A stretch of DNA of 64,000 bases from Halotalea alkalilenta DSM 17697 (GTDB taxonomy: Bacteria; Pseudomonadota; Gammaproteobacteria; Pseudomonadales; Halomonadaceae). The stretch is taken from positions 200,722-264,721 of the forward strand of contig NZ_KK211226.1 of the NCBI RefSeq assembly GCF_000621205.1, read 5' to 3'. Positions 26,826 to 35,305 of the stretch are shown one piece after another. Within the stretch, counting starts at the first letter, position 1. Each line of letters begins with the position of its first letter. The notes beneath the pieces are model-generated. The model was not told where the DNA came from and searched no databases. It saw only the letters and a program-made list of their open reading frames with translations. The position numbers and the translations under genes are program-made.

Positions 26826-27830
26826 ATGTCGATTATCCACTGCATTCTCCACCGCTTCGCTCGCGAGCCGGACGGCGTCACCCAGCGCCTCGACCTGAGT
26901 GAGCGTTCACTTTCAGAGGATGAGGCGAGCGCTGGGCTGCTCGATACCCTGAGCGCGCGCTTCAACGGCAAGCCGAGGCTATGGGGTGGTTTCGCAGCCG
27001 AAGGCGAGGAGCGGGTCTTCTCGGAGCGGCTCGGCGCCTATCTCAGCGGCGAGCTGGACTTCGTCGCCTTCAGCCGCCAGGCCGCCGAACGGCTCGCCTC
27101 GCTGATGCGCGCATCCGAGCAGCCGCGCGACGGCCAGCTGGTGATGCTCCACACCAAGCGTGGGGAGATCGAGCAGCTATGGATCGCACTGCTGCCGGAG
27201 GGCGAGACGCTCGGCGTCGACGAGCAAGGCGAGCTGGTCGCGCGGCGCACGCTCAACTTCAATGCTTTCGACCTCGCCGCCCGCGTCGAGCTGCACGAGT
27301 GGCGCGCAGGCGAGACGCGGCGCTACCTTTCGGTGGTCAAGCGGCGCGGGCTCAAGCGAGAGGCCGACGACTTCAGCCGCTGGCTCGGCCTGGTCGAACC
27401 GGTCGATGGCGCGGAGACCACCCGCGCGCTGCTCGAAGCCTTCGAAGGCTTCGCGGTGGACGAAGGCTGGAGCGCGGAGCAGCGGCGCGACAAGCGCGAG
27501 CAGCTGACCGACCAGCTCGGCGACCATGCGAGCCGCGGGGAACGTGCGCCGCTCGAGACGCTCGCCGCGGCGCTCGACGACGCCCATCCCGAGGCATTCG
27601 TCGACTATCTCTCCCGTGGTGACCATGCGATCGAGCACGACGTGCCCACCGACCGCCGCACGCTCGGCTCTTTTCGCCGCTACACCGGCCGCGCCGGCGG
27701 ACTATCGATCAGCTTCGATACCACCCTGCTCGGCTCACAGGTGGAGTACGACGCAGGCGGCGAGCGGCTGATCATTCGCGGGTTGCCGAAGAAGCTCAAG
27801 GAGCAGCTGGAACGCAGGGACGGCGAGTGA
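26826..27830 (+). CDS. ndpA: Nucleoid-associated protein NdpA/YejK
   Basis: A 334-residue NA37/YejK-family protein found on the nucleoid; some homologues affect topoisomerase and origin organisation. Family features visible include the N-terminal HCILHRFAREPDG, the region HEWRAGETRRYLSVVKRRGLKREADDFSRWLGL and the C-terminal FRRYTGRAGGLSISFDTTLLGSQVEYDAGGERLIIRGLPKKLKEQL. Length is as in the E. coli homologue (335). Start MSIIHCILH follows a usable GAGGTACCGC. It stands alone on the plus strand. Confidence 0.93.
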   Translation: MSIIHCILHRFAREPDGVTQRLDLSERSLSEDEASAGLLDTLSARFNGKPRLWGGFAAEGEERVFSERLGAYLSGELDFVAFSRQAAERLASLMRASEQPRDGQLVMLHTKRGEIEQLWIALLPEGETLGVDEQGELVARRTLNFNAFDLAARVELHEWRAGETRRYLSVVKRRGLKREADDFSRWLGLVEPVDGAETTRALLEAFEGFAVDEGWSAEQRRDKREQLTDQLGDHASRGERAPLETLAAALDDAHPEAFVDYLSRGDHAIEHDVPTDRRTLGSFRRYTGRAGGLSISFDTTLLGSQVEYDAGGERLIIRGLPKKLKEQLERRDGE

Positions 27831-27995
27831 GCTTCATCGCCGGACGGCGCAAAAGGGCGGCGATCCGGGCGCAACGCTTGAGCTTAGAACCAACTTGCCT
27901 AATCCAGACCCGGCTGAAAGCTGTATTCGGCCCATCGCTTTGAGGTAAAAACCTTCGCCCTGCCTGTTCGCATCGACCACCAACGAGGACTACCG

Positions 27996-29273
27996 ATGAC
28001 CGCACCGCACGCCACCGAACCCACTCCCGCCCCCGAGACGCCTCCGAGCGCCGGCAGCTTCGATGTCGTGGTGGTCGGCGGAGGCTCCGCGGGGATCGGT
28101 GTCTGCGCAAGCCTGCTGCGCCGCCAGCCTGGGCTCAGGATCGCGATCATCGAGCCGAGCGCCAGGCACTGCTACCAACCGGCTTGGACACTGGTCGGCG
28201 GCGGTGTGTTCGATGTCGCCAAGACCGTTCGCCCGACCGCCGGGCTGATCCCCCCGGGCGCCACCTGGCTCCAGCACGCCGCGGAGCGAATCGACACCGA
28301 CGCGCGCCAGGTGCTGCTGGACGACGGTCGCGCGGCCGGCTATCGCCAGCTGATCGTCTGCCCGGGGCTGCGGCTGGCGTGGGAGAAGATCGACGGGCTG
28401 GAGGCGACGCTGGGCGAAAACGGAGTGACCTCCAACTACCGCCTCGACCTCGCGCCCTACACCTGGAAGCTGGTCCAGGGGCTCGACCGCGGTCGCGCGC
28501 TGTTCACCCAGCCGGGGATGCCGATCAAGTGCGCCGGCGCCCCGCAAAAGGCGATGTACCTGGCCTGCGACCACTGGCGCCGGGAAGGGGTGCTCGGGCG
28601 TATCGAGGTCGAATTCGACCTCGCCGGCGCGGCCCTGTTCGGGGTCGCCGACTTCATCCCGTCGCTCCAGCACTACGTCGACCTCTACGGCGCCAAGCTC
28701 GCTTTCGAATCCAACCTGGTCGCGGTCGACGGGCCGAGCAAGCGCGCCTGGTTCGAGGTCAAGGGGCCGGATGGCGAGAAGACCCGGATCGAGAAGTCGT
28801 TCGACATGCTCCACGTAGTGCCACCACAGGTGCCGCCGCAGCTGATCGAACGAAGCGGCCTCGCCGACGACGCCGGCTGGTGCGCAGTCGACCCCGAGAC
28901 CCTGCAGCACCGCCGCCATGCCGAGATATTCTCGCTGGGCGACGTGATCGGCACCACCAATGCCAAGACCGCCGCCGCCGCGCGCAAGCAGATCGTGATC
29001 ATCGCCGAGAATCTGCTCGCCGCCCGCGAAGGCCGCCCGCTCCCCGCCCGCTACGACGGCTACGGCGCCTGCCCGCTGACGGTCGAGCGCGGCAAGGTGG
29101 TGCTCGCCGAGTTCGGCTACGGCGGCAAGCTGCTGCCGACCTTCCCGCTCGACCCCAAGGTCGCCCGGGCCTCCGCCTGGCAGCTCAAGACCCGCCTGCT
29201 GCCCTGGCTCTACTGGAACGCCATGCTCAAAGGCCGCGAGTGGTTGACCAAGGCCCAAGTCGAGCGGCGCTGA
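27996..29273 (+). CDS. Sulfide:quinone oxidoreductase-like flavoprotein
   Basis: A 425-residue FAD enzyme of the SQR family, which oxidises sulfide to polysulfide at the membrane and reduces quinone. After a proline-rich N-terminal extension (residues 1-22) comes FDVVVVGGGSAGIGVCASLLRR, then YQPAWTLVGGGV, the cysteine-containing PGMPIKCAGAPQKAMYLACDHW, PPQVPPQLI and the flavin motif FSLGDVIGTTNAKTAAAARKQ. The tail RLLPWLYWNAMLKGREWL is amphipathic and may bind the membrane. The redox cysteine pair is incomplete by eye, pointing to a type II-like SQR; the activity should be treated as probable. Confidence 0.85.
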   Translation: MTAPHATEPTPAPETPPSAGSFDVVVVGGGSAGIGVCASLLRRQPGLRIAIIEPSARHCYQPAWTLVGGGVFDVAKTVRPTAGLIPPGATWLQHAAERIDTDARQVLLDDGRAAGYRQLIVCPGLRLAWEKIDGLEATLGENGVTSNYRLDLAPYTWKLVQGLDRGRALFTQPGMPIKCAGAPQKAMYLACDHWRREGVLGRIEVEFDLAGAALFGVADFIPSLQHYVDLYGAKLAFESNLVAVDGPSKRAWFEVKGPDGEKTRIEKSFDMLHVVPPQVPPQLIERSGLADDAGWCAVDPETLQHRRHAEIFSLGDVIGTTNAKTAAAARKQIVIIAENLLAAREGRPLPARYDGYGACPLTVERGKVVLAEFGYGGKLLPTFPLDPKVARASAWQLKTRLLPWLYWNAMLKGREWLTKAQVERR

Positions 29274-29408
29274 AAACAGCCGAGGGTGGTCCAAGGGGAA
29301 GCGCTATACGGTTTTCGGCCCGGTGACCGCAGTGGCTACGTCGGCTCTCTCTTCCTGAGCCTCGAAGCGCTCGGCGGCGGGTGCCGAGATGCCGATGGCG
29401 CCTCCCTC

Positions 29409-30125
29409 TCAGTCTCCCTCTTGACCTAGCGACTCGGCCCGGTGCAAGCGTTCGATCAGGTTGTCGAGCACGCGCCAGAACATCCGGCGAGCACCTTCGA
29501 GGTAGTCGAGTCGCGAGGCGTCGTCATCCTCGAGGGTGTTGAAGGGGCCGGCGGGTAGATCGGTGGCCCGGCGCTTCGCCAGTTCGCGCATGGTTTCGGC
29601 GAGCATCTCCGGATGCGCCTGGATACCGATCACTCGATCCCCATAGGTGAAGATCTGATGGGCGCATCCTTCGCTGCTGGCCAGGCACTCCGCGTCCTTT
29701 GGCAGCTCAAAGGTGTTGCGGTGGAAGAAGAACAGCGGCAGCAGCGGCGCGACACCGTCCAACAGCGGGTGCCTCTCTCCCAGCGCATTGAGCTTCACCG
29801 GCCACCAGCCCGATTCAGCATGGCGAGCCGGGACCAATCTTCCGCCCAACGCCTCGGCGGTCAGCTGGGCGCCGAGGCAGATGCCTACCACCCCCTTGCC
29901 CGCAGCGATGGCTTCGCCAATCAGCCGGGTCTCCTCCTCGCGCCAGCCAGCGCATTTGGCCGGCACCCCGCCGAGGATCACCAGCACGTCGAACGCAGCG
30001 AGGGATGGCAGCGGTTCCCCTCGATCCAAACGGCTCGCACTGAGCCGATGGCCGCGCTCGCTCGCCCACTGGATCAGATTGCCCGCTCCGGAGTCCGCCG
30101 AATTACGCAGGTAGCATACGTTCAT
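29409..30125 (-). CDS. Class I glutamine amidotransferase-like protein
   Basis: A 238-residue triad-type GATase domain: nucleophile elbow VVGICLGAQLTAEALGG and the His-Glu pair in VIGIQAHPEML, with the oxyanion strand FDVLVILGGVPAKCAGW. Standing alone, such proteins are amidase or gamma-glutamyl hydrolases rather than synthase subunits. ATG overlaps the stop of the MFS transporter gene (4 bp), so both are co-translated. A role in handling a substrate carried by that transporter is plausible but unproven. Confidence 0.85.
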   Translation of the reverse strand: MNVCYLRNSADSGAGNLIQWASERGHRLSASRLDRGEPLPSLAAFDVLVILGGVPAKCAGWREEETRLIGEAIAAGKGVVGICLGAQLTAEALGGRLVPARHAESGWWPVKLNALGERHPLLDGVAPLLPLFFFHRNTFELPKDAECLASSEGCAHQIFTYGDRVIGIQAHPEMLAETMRELAKRRATDLPAGPFNTLEDDDASRLDYLEGARRMFWRVLDNLIERLHRAESLGQEGD

Positions 30126-31453
30126 GCCTCGGCCTCCCGGTCGGAGCGCTGGGATTCACCGGCGCCAACGCTGCGGCGGCGGATCAGCAGCAACAGCGCA
30201 ATGGCGAGCAGCAACGAGAAGGTGAGAAAGGCGAACCCCAAGGCCTGTCCATCGACCCGGCCATTCAGGAAACCGACCGCAAAAGGTCCAGCGAAGCCGC
30301 CTAGGTTGCCGCTAGCGTTGATGATCGCGATACCGGCAGGGGCGGTTTCACGGTTCAGATGCTGCGAGGGTATCGCCCAGAACGGCCCGTTGAAGGCGAA
30401 GATACCCATCACGGCCAGCACCAGCGCGCCCAGCAGCACCAGCGGGGAGTCGATGCCGCTGAAGATCATCAGCAAGTAGACGAAGATGATCAGCACCAAC
30501 GGCAGCGCGGCATGGAAGTGACGCTCCTGGCGCGCATCGGAGCGCCGCCCCCAGAGGTTCATCGCGAGGGCGCCGGCGACGTAGGGAATGGCGGTCACCA
30601 GGCCGATCTGGAAATTGCTCAGCCCATAGACCGCAGTGAAGCGCTGGGCGAGCTGGGGAATGAAATAGATCAACCCCAGCGTGCCGGTGATGTAGGCGAA
30701 ATAGAGCAGCGACAGCGTCCACACTCGGCGGTCGGCGAAAGCGAGGCGCGCGCCGTGCAGCTCTCCTTTGCCATCGCCATCGCTGGGCTGATCGGACGCC
30801 AAGTGCGCCGACAACAGCGCTTTTTCTTGCGGATCCAGCCACTTGGCCTGCTGTGGTCGATCATCCAGGTACCAGAGCGTGATCGGCCCGAGCAAGATCG
30901 CGACCGCGCCCTCGATGATGAACATCCAGCGCCATCCGTCGAGCCCGAAGGCGCGGACGTGATCGATCAAAAGCGTCGACAGCGGTCCACCGAGGATGAA
31001 CGCCACCGGGATCGCGGTCATGAACAGAGCGACGATCCGCGCCATCATCGCGCGCGGGAACCAGTAGGTGAGATAGAGGATCACCCCTGGAAACAGCCCC
31101 GCTTCGGCGACCCCCAGCAGGAAGCGGAGCAGGTAGAGCTGGGTGGCGTTCTGCACGAACCCGGTCAGCACCACCACTATCCCCCAGGTCATGCAAATCC
31201 GGCAGATCCACTTGCGTGCGCCGAAGCGATGCAACAGCAGATTGCTCGGCACCTCGAAGAGAAAATAGCCAATGAAGAAGATGCCCGCCGCGAACCCATA
31301 GATTTCGGCGTTGAAGCCCAGCGAGGCATTCATCTCGAGCGCGGCGTAGCTGATGTTGGCGCGATCGATGTAGGCGACCACGTAGAGCAGCAGCAGATAA
31401 GGGATGATGCGTCGCGATACCTTGCCGGTGACCTCAGCAATGCGCGTCTCCAT
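30122..31453 (-). CDS. MFS transporter of the anion:cation symporter (ACS) family
   Basis: A 443-residue transporter with twelve helices and the ACS-family features RIIPYLLLLYVVAYIDRANISYAAL and GIFFIGYFLFEVPSNLLLHRFGARKW. The branch includes glucarate, galactarate, D-galactonate and tartrate importers. The start at 31453 (METRIAEVTG) follows GGAGAAACATGCC. It forms a unit with the overlapping amidotransferase gene. It is divergent from the DeoR regulator and polyol-phosphate operon, with 304 bp between, which suggests shared control. The actual substrate is unknown. Confidence 0.85.
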   Translation of the reverse strand: METRIAEVTGKVSRRIIPYLLLLYVVAYIDRANISYAALEMNASLGFNAEIYGFAAGIFFIGYFLFEVPSNLLLHRFGARKWICRICMTWGIVVVLTGFVQNATQLYLLRFLLGVAEAGLFPGVILYLTYWFPRAMMARIVALFMTAIPVAFILGGPLSTLLIDHVRAFGLDGWRWMFIIEGAVAILLGPITLWYLDDRPQQAKWLDPQEKALLSAHLASDQPSDGDGKGELHGARLAFADRRVWTLSLLYFAYITGTLGLIYFIPQLAQRFTAVYGLSNFQIGLVTAIPYVAGALAMNLWGRRSDARQERHFHAALPLVLIIFVYLLMIFSGIDSPLVLLGALVLAVMGIFAFNGPFWAIPSQHLNRETAPAGIAIINASGNLGGFAGPFAVGFLNGRVDGQALGFAFLTFSLLLAIALLLLIRRRSVGAGESQRSDREAEA

Positions 31454-31580
31454 GGCATGTTTCTCCAAGCTAAGCCTTGTCGTTGTGTGATGGACGAGGC
31501 CCATGCGGCCCTTTGACTTTGTGCATTTGACATGCCATTTCAGTTAATAATTGTGGCTTTGATTGTTTTGATCGAGAAAA

Positions 31581-31588
31581 TCGGTCAA
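31581..31588. promoter_or_regulatory. TCGGTCAA box in the MFS/DeoR intergenic region
   Basis: TCGGTCAA sits in the divergent promoter region between the MFS gene and the DeoR regulator gene, flanked by AAAA on the left. The same octamer occurs twice in front of the dehydrogenase operon (32539 and 32559). A shared DeoR-type operator is the simplest reading. Confidence 0.4.
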
Positions 31589-31757
31589 CATCGCAGCCGT
31601 TTTTCGTCCCCAATCCGCATCGCCTCCGCTGTGACACCTTTTGTGCGAATGCGCCCGGGCTTGTACCAAGGCGTTTCGGGCCACGCGCCAGAATGGGGCA
31701 AGCTGCGGCTGTCTGGCCGTCGACGGTGCGGAAAGGTGCACACACAAGGAGCACGCC

Positions 31758-32522
31758 ATGCGTCCCCAAGAGCGTCGTCAGAGGATTCTCGAACTGCTGC
31801 GCCAGCGCGAACGGCTCAGCGTGGAAACCCTCGCCAGCGCCTTCTCGACCTCCCACGAGACGATTCGCCGCGACCTGACGGCGCTTGCCGGTGAGGGGCT
31901 GGTGAATAAATTCCACGGCGGCGCTTCGCTGCCGCCGAGCGGCGAGTGGGAGAACGCCTTCGATACCAGGATGCACGAGCACGCCAGCGAGAAACGGGCG
32001 GTGGCACGCGCCGCGGCGCGGCTGTTCTCCCCCGGTGACAGCTTGATGATCGATACCGGCACTACCACCCTCGCCTTCGCCCAGGAGCTGGCGCGGCTCG
32101 AGCGGCTGACGGTGATCACCAACTCGGTCGCCATCGCATCGACGGTCAGCGAGGCGGGCCACCGCACCTTCATGATCGGTGGTGAATACCATCTCGACGC
32201 CGGCGAGAATCTCGGTGCGCTGGCGCTGGAGCAGATCAGGCGCTTCAACGCCGAGCACGCAGTGCTGACGGTAGGCGCCCTCGGAGTCGACGGCGCAATG
32301 GACTATTCGATCGAAGAGACCGAGGTGGCCCGCACGATGGCCGACCAAGCGCGCTACCTGACCGTGATAGCCGACGGCTCCAAGCTCGGTCGACGCGCAC
32401 TGTTCCCGGTGCTGCCGCTGAGCCGCATCGATCGCCTGGTGGTCGATCGCCCCCCGCAGGGCGCGATCGGCGAAGCACTGGAACAGGCCCGGGTCGAAGT
32501 GGTGGTAGCAGCACTGGGGTGA
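31758..32522 (+). CDS. DeoR/GlpR-family transcriptional regulator
   Basis: A 254-residue DeoR-type regulator. The N-terminal winged helix is MRPQERRQRILELLRQRERL, then VETLASAFSTSHETIRRDLTALAGEGLVNKFHGGA. The ribose-isomerase-like sensor domain follows (DSLMIDTGTTTLAFAQEL, FMIGGEYHLDAGENLGALAL, VLTVGALGVDGAMDYSIEETEVARTM, LTVIADGSKLGRRALF). DeoR proteins usually repress sugar- or polyol-phosphate catabolism and respond to the phosphorylated intermediate. It is first in line with the dehydrogenase-kinase operon 100 bp downstream. The ATG at 31758 follows AAGGAGCACGCC. Confidence 0.92.
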   Translation: MRPQERRQRILELLRQRERLSVETLASAFSTSHETIRRDLTALAGEGLVNKFHGGASLPPSGEWENAFDTRMHEHASEKRAVARAAARLFSPGDSLMIDTGTTTLAFAQELARLERLTVITNSVAIASTVSEAGHRTFMIGGEYHLDAGENLGALALEQIRRFNAEHAVLTVGALGVDGAMDYSIEETEVARTMADQARYLTVIADGSKLGRRALFPVLPLSRIDRLVVDRPPQGAIGEALEQARVEVVVAALG

Positions 32523-32538
32523 ACTCGCCGCACGCAAT

Positions 32539-32568
32539 TCGGTCAATTTGGCTTGGAATCGGTCAATT
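32539..32568. promoter_or_regulatory. Tandem TCGGTCAATT operators upstream of the dehydrogenase operon
   Basis: TCGGTCAATT occurs at 32539-32548 and again at 32559-32568, exactly 20 bp (two helical turns) apart, between the DeoR stop and the dehydrogenase start. With the copy at 31581 this makes three boxes around the DeoR gene, strong circumstantial evidence for its operators. Confidence 0.55.
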
Positions 32569-32622
32569 AAATGAGGCATATTTGCGCATTACGAATGACC
32601 CATCTTTCATCCGAGCTGACCG

Positions 32623-34062
32623 ATGCCCCTGAAGGACACCTTCCTCCAACGCTACGATGTCGCCGTGATTGGCGCCGGCGTAGTCGGCTGCGCCATGGCG
32701 CGGCGCTTCGCGCTCGAAGGGGCACGCGTGGTGCTGCTCGAGCGCGGCAGCGATATTCTCGCCGGCGCGAGCAAGGCCAATAGCGCCATTCTCCACACCG
32801 GCTTCGACGCACCGAGCGGTAGTCTGGAGCTCGAGTGCATGCAGGCCGGATATCGCGAATATCTGCAAATCCACACCCGGTTCGACCTGCCGCTGCTGCG
32901 CAGCGGCGCCCTGGTGGTGGCCTGGAGTGAAGAAGACGAGCAGCGGCTGCCGGGCATCCTCGCCCAGGCCCACGACAACGGTGTGGACGATGTCTCGCTG
33001 ATCGATCGGAAGCGATTGCGCCAGCTCGAACCCGCGCTGGCAGCGAATGCCCGGGCGGCGATAAGCGTGCCAGGAGAACATTTGATCGACCCATGGAGCA
33101 CCCCGCTGGCCTATCTGCAGCAAGCGCTGGCGCACGATGCCAAGGTGCTGCGTGAGGCCGAAGTGGCGTCAGGCGATTTCGATGGCGAGTGGTGGCGACT
33201 CTCGACCGCTCGCGGCACGCTGATGGCACGGGAGGTGATCAACTGCGCCGGGCTCCACGGTGACCGACTGGAACACCGCCTGCTCGGCCGATCGAGCTTC
33301 ACCATCCACCCACGCAAAGGCCAGTTCGTGGTCTTCGACAAGGCCGCCGCCCGGCTGATCGAGCGCATCGTGCTGCCGGTGCCCAGCGAGCGCACCAAGG
33401 GCATCGTGCTGACCCGCACGGTCTATGGCAACCTGCTGGTCGGTCCCACCGCAGAAGAACAGCAAGAGCGCGACCACGCCGCACTCGATCAAGCCGTTCT
33501 CCAGGGGCTGATCGCCGCCGCGGTCGAGCGCATTCCGGCGCTCGCCGGCGTACCGGTCACCGCCGCTTACGCGGGGCTGCGCCCGGCCACCGAGCGCAAG
33601 GAGTACCGGATCGAAAACTACCCCGACCGCCACTGGATCAGCGTCGGCGGCATCCGCTCCACCGGCCTCACCGCGGCGCTGGGAATCGCCCAGCACGTCC
33701 ACCGGCGCTATGCAGAGCGCCACCGCCACTCGGCGGTCGAAACACCGCTCTGGCCGAAACTGCCCAACCTCGCCGAGCACCGCGAGCGCGACTGGCAGCG
33801 CCCAGGCTACGGCGAGATCGTCTGCCACTGCGAGCTGGTCACCCGGCGCGAGATCGACGCTGCATTCGCCTCGCCATTACCACCCGGAGACCTCGGCGGG
33901 CTGAAGCGCCGCACCCGCGTCTGCATGGGCCGCTGCCAGGGCTTCTACTGTGGCGCGCGGGTCGCCGAACTGAGCGCCGGCCACTTCACTCGAGCGCTCG
34001 CCGAGCCGCTGGTAGCGAACCGCAGGGGCGGCAGCCACGGCAAGGACCACGCCGATGATTGA
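32623..34062 (+). CDS. GlpA-like FAD dehydrogenase with C-terminal [2Fe-2S] (BFD-like) domain
   Basis: A 479-residue flavoprotein of the DAO/GlpA group. The N-terminal FAD motif is YDVAVIGAGVVGCAMARRFALEGA with KANSAILHTGFDA (substrate and flavin contacts). The middle carries NCAGLHGDRLEHRL, PRKGQFVVFDK and AAYAGLRPATERKEYRIE. From about residue 400 a BFD-like Fe-S domain carries four cysteines (VCHCELVTRREID, then RVCMGRCQGFYCG). This is the layout of anaerobic glycerol-3-phosphate dehydrogenase subunit A. It overlaps the next reductase gene by 8 bp. Glycerol-3-phosphate or another polyol phosphate is the likely substrate; the exact one is not shown. Confidence 0.85.
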   Translation: MPLKDTFLQRYDVAVIGAGVVGCAMARRFALEGARVVLLERGSDILAGASKANSAILHTGFDAPSGSLELECMQAGYREYLQIHTRFDLPLLRSGALVVAWSEEDEQRLPGILAQAHDNGVDDVSLIDRKRLRQLEPALAANARAAISVPGEHLIDPWSTPLAYLQQALAHDAKVLREAEVASGDFDGEWWRLSTARGTLMAREVINCAGLHGDRLEHRLLGRSSFTIHPRKGQFVVFDKAAARLIERIVLPVPSERTKGIVLTRTVYGNLLVGPTAEEQQERDHAALDQAVLQGLIAAAVERIPALAGVPVTAAYAGLRPATERKEYRIENYPDRHWISVGGIRSTGLTAALGIAQHVHRRYAERHRHSAVETPLWPKLPNLAEHRERDWQRPGYGEIVCHCELVTRREIDAAFASPLPPGDLGGLKRRTRVCMGRCQGFYCGARVAELSAGHFTRALAEPLVANRRGGSHGKDHADD

Positions 34063-35305
34063 ATCGTTGCTCGATTACGACGTCGCGATCATCGGCGCGG
34101 GCCCCGCCGGACTCGCCGCGGCGATCGAGCTCAAACACCAGGGCGTGGCCAGGGTCGCAGTGCTCGAACGTGACGCCGAAGCCGGCGGCATTCCGCGCCA
34201 TTGCGGCCACCCGCCGTTCGGCATGCGCGAGTATCGGCGAGTGCTCAGCGGCCCCGCTTATGCCCGACGCAACGTCGAGCGCGCGCGCGCGGCGGGAGTA
34301 GAGCTGCGCCTGCGCCACTCGGTGGTCGCGCTCGGCGAAGGCGGTGTGATCGACGCAGCCAGTCCCGAGGGCCAAGTTCGCATCGTGGCCAAACGCGTGC
34401 TGCTCGCCACCGGCGCGCGCGAGACGCCGCGCTCGACGCGCCTGATCTCCGGAGATCGCCCGTTCGGCGTGATCAATACTGGCGCCCTGCAGTCCTATCT
34501 CTATCTCGAGCGGCTCAAGCCGTTCAGCCGACCGCTGATCGTCGGCAGCGAACTGGTCGCGCTCTCCGCACTGCTGAGCTGCCGCCGCACGGGGATCAAA
34601 CCGGTGCTGATGATCGAACAGGCGGAGAAACCGTTGGCGCGCTGGCCGCTGGCGCTCTTCCCGCGTCTTTGCGGGGTACCGTTCGAATGCTCGACCCGGC
34701 TCGAGTCGATCGAAGGCAGGGAGCGGGTCGAGGCGGCCTGGATCCGAGGCAGCGATGAAGAGCTTCGACGGATCGACTGCGACGGCGTGCTGCTCACCGG
34801 TCGCTTCGTACCGGAGTCGAGCCTAGTCCGGCTCTCCCACCTGGAGCTCGACGCCGGCAGCGGCGGGCCGATGATCGATCAGTACGGCCGCTGTTCGGAT
34901 CCCGCCTATTTCGCCGCTGGCAACCTGCTGCGCCCGATCGAGACCGCGGGCTGGTCCTATCGTGAAGGCCGCCGGATCGCCGCGCTGATCGCACGCGACC
35001 TCACCGACCCACTGCCGCGATCCCATCCGGGCATTAGGCTGCAGTGCCTGCCACCGATCAGGTTCTGCGTGCCTCAACGACTGGTGACCCCGATTGGCGA
35101 CGGCCTGGCGCATCTCCAGCTGCGCACCGAGCGCCCTGCCAAGGGAATCCTGAGCGTGCGGGGCAGCGCGGGCGTGGTATGGCAGCGACAGGTGCACTTG
35201 CTACCGGAGAGGCGCATCCTGATCCCGCTCGACCGGCTCCGGCTGGCTGCAGGGGAATCGGGGCTCACCATCGAACTGGAAGAGAACCGGGAGCGAAGCC
35301 GATGA
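34055..35305 (+). CDS. FAD/NAD(P)-dependent oxidoreductase partner of the GlpA-like dehydrogenase
   Basis: A 416-residue pyridine nucleotide-disulfide-type reductase. It has an FAD motif YDVAIIGAGPAGLAAAIELKHQG, the GIPRHCGHPPFGMREYRRV segment typical of the hydrogen-cyanide-synthase/GlpA-associated family, VLLATGARETPRSTRL and the FAD-binding YFAAGNLLRPIETAGWSYREGRRIAALIA. In clostridia and thermotogae the same pair of genes is followed by a small DUF1667 protein; that is missing, but residues 335-416 may replace it. It probably moves electrons between the Fe-S dehydrogenase and NAD(P). ATGA overlap with the kinase. Confidence 0.82.
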   Translation: MIESLLDYDVAIIGAGPAGLAAAIELKHQGVARVAVLERDAEAGGIPRHCGHPPFGMREYRRVLSGPAYARRNVERARAAGVELRLRHSVVALGEGGVIDAASPEGQVRIVAKRVLLATGARETPRSTRLISGDRPFGVINTGALQSYLYLERLKPFSRPLIVGSELVALSALLSCRRTGIKPVLMIEQAEKPLARWPLALFPRLCGVPFECSTRLESIEGRERVEAAWIRGSDEELRRIDCDGVLLTGRFVPESSLVRLSHLELDAGSGGPMIDQYGRCSDPAYFAAGNLLRPIETAGWSYREGRRIAALIARDLTDPLPRSHPGIRLQCLPPIRFCVPQRLVTPIGDGLAHLQLRTERPAKGILSVRGSAGVVWQRQVHLLPERRILIPLDRLRLAAGESGLTIELEENRERSR

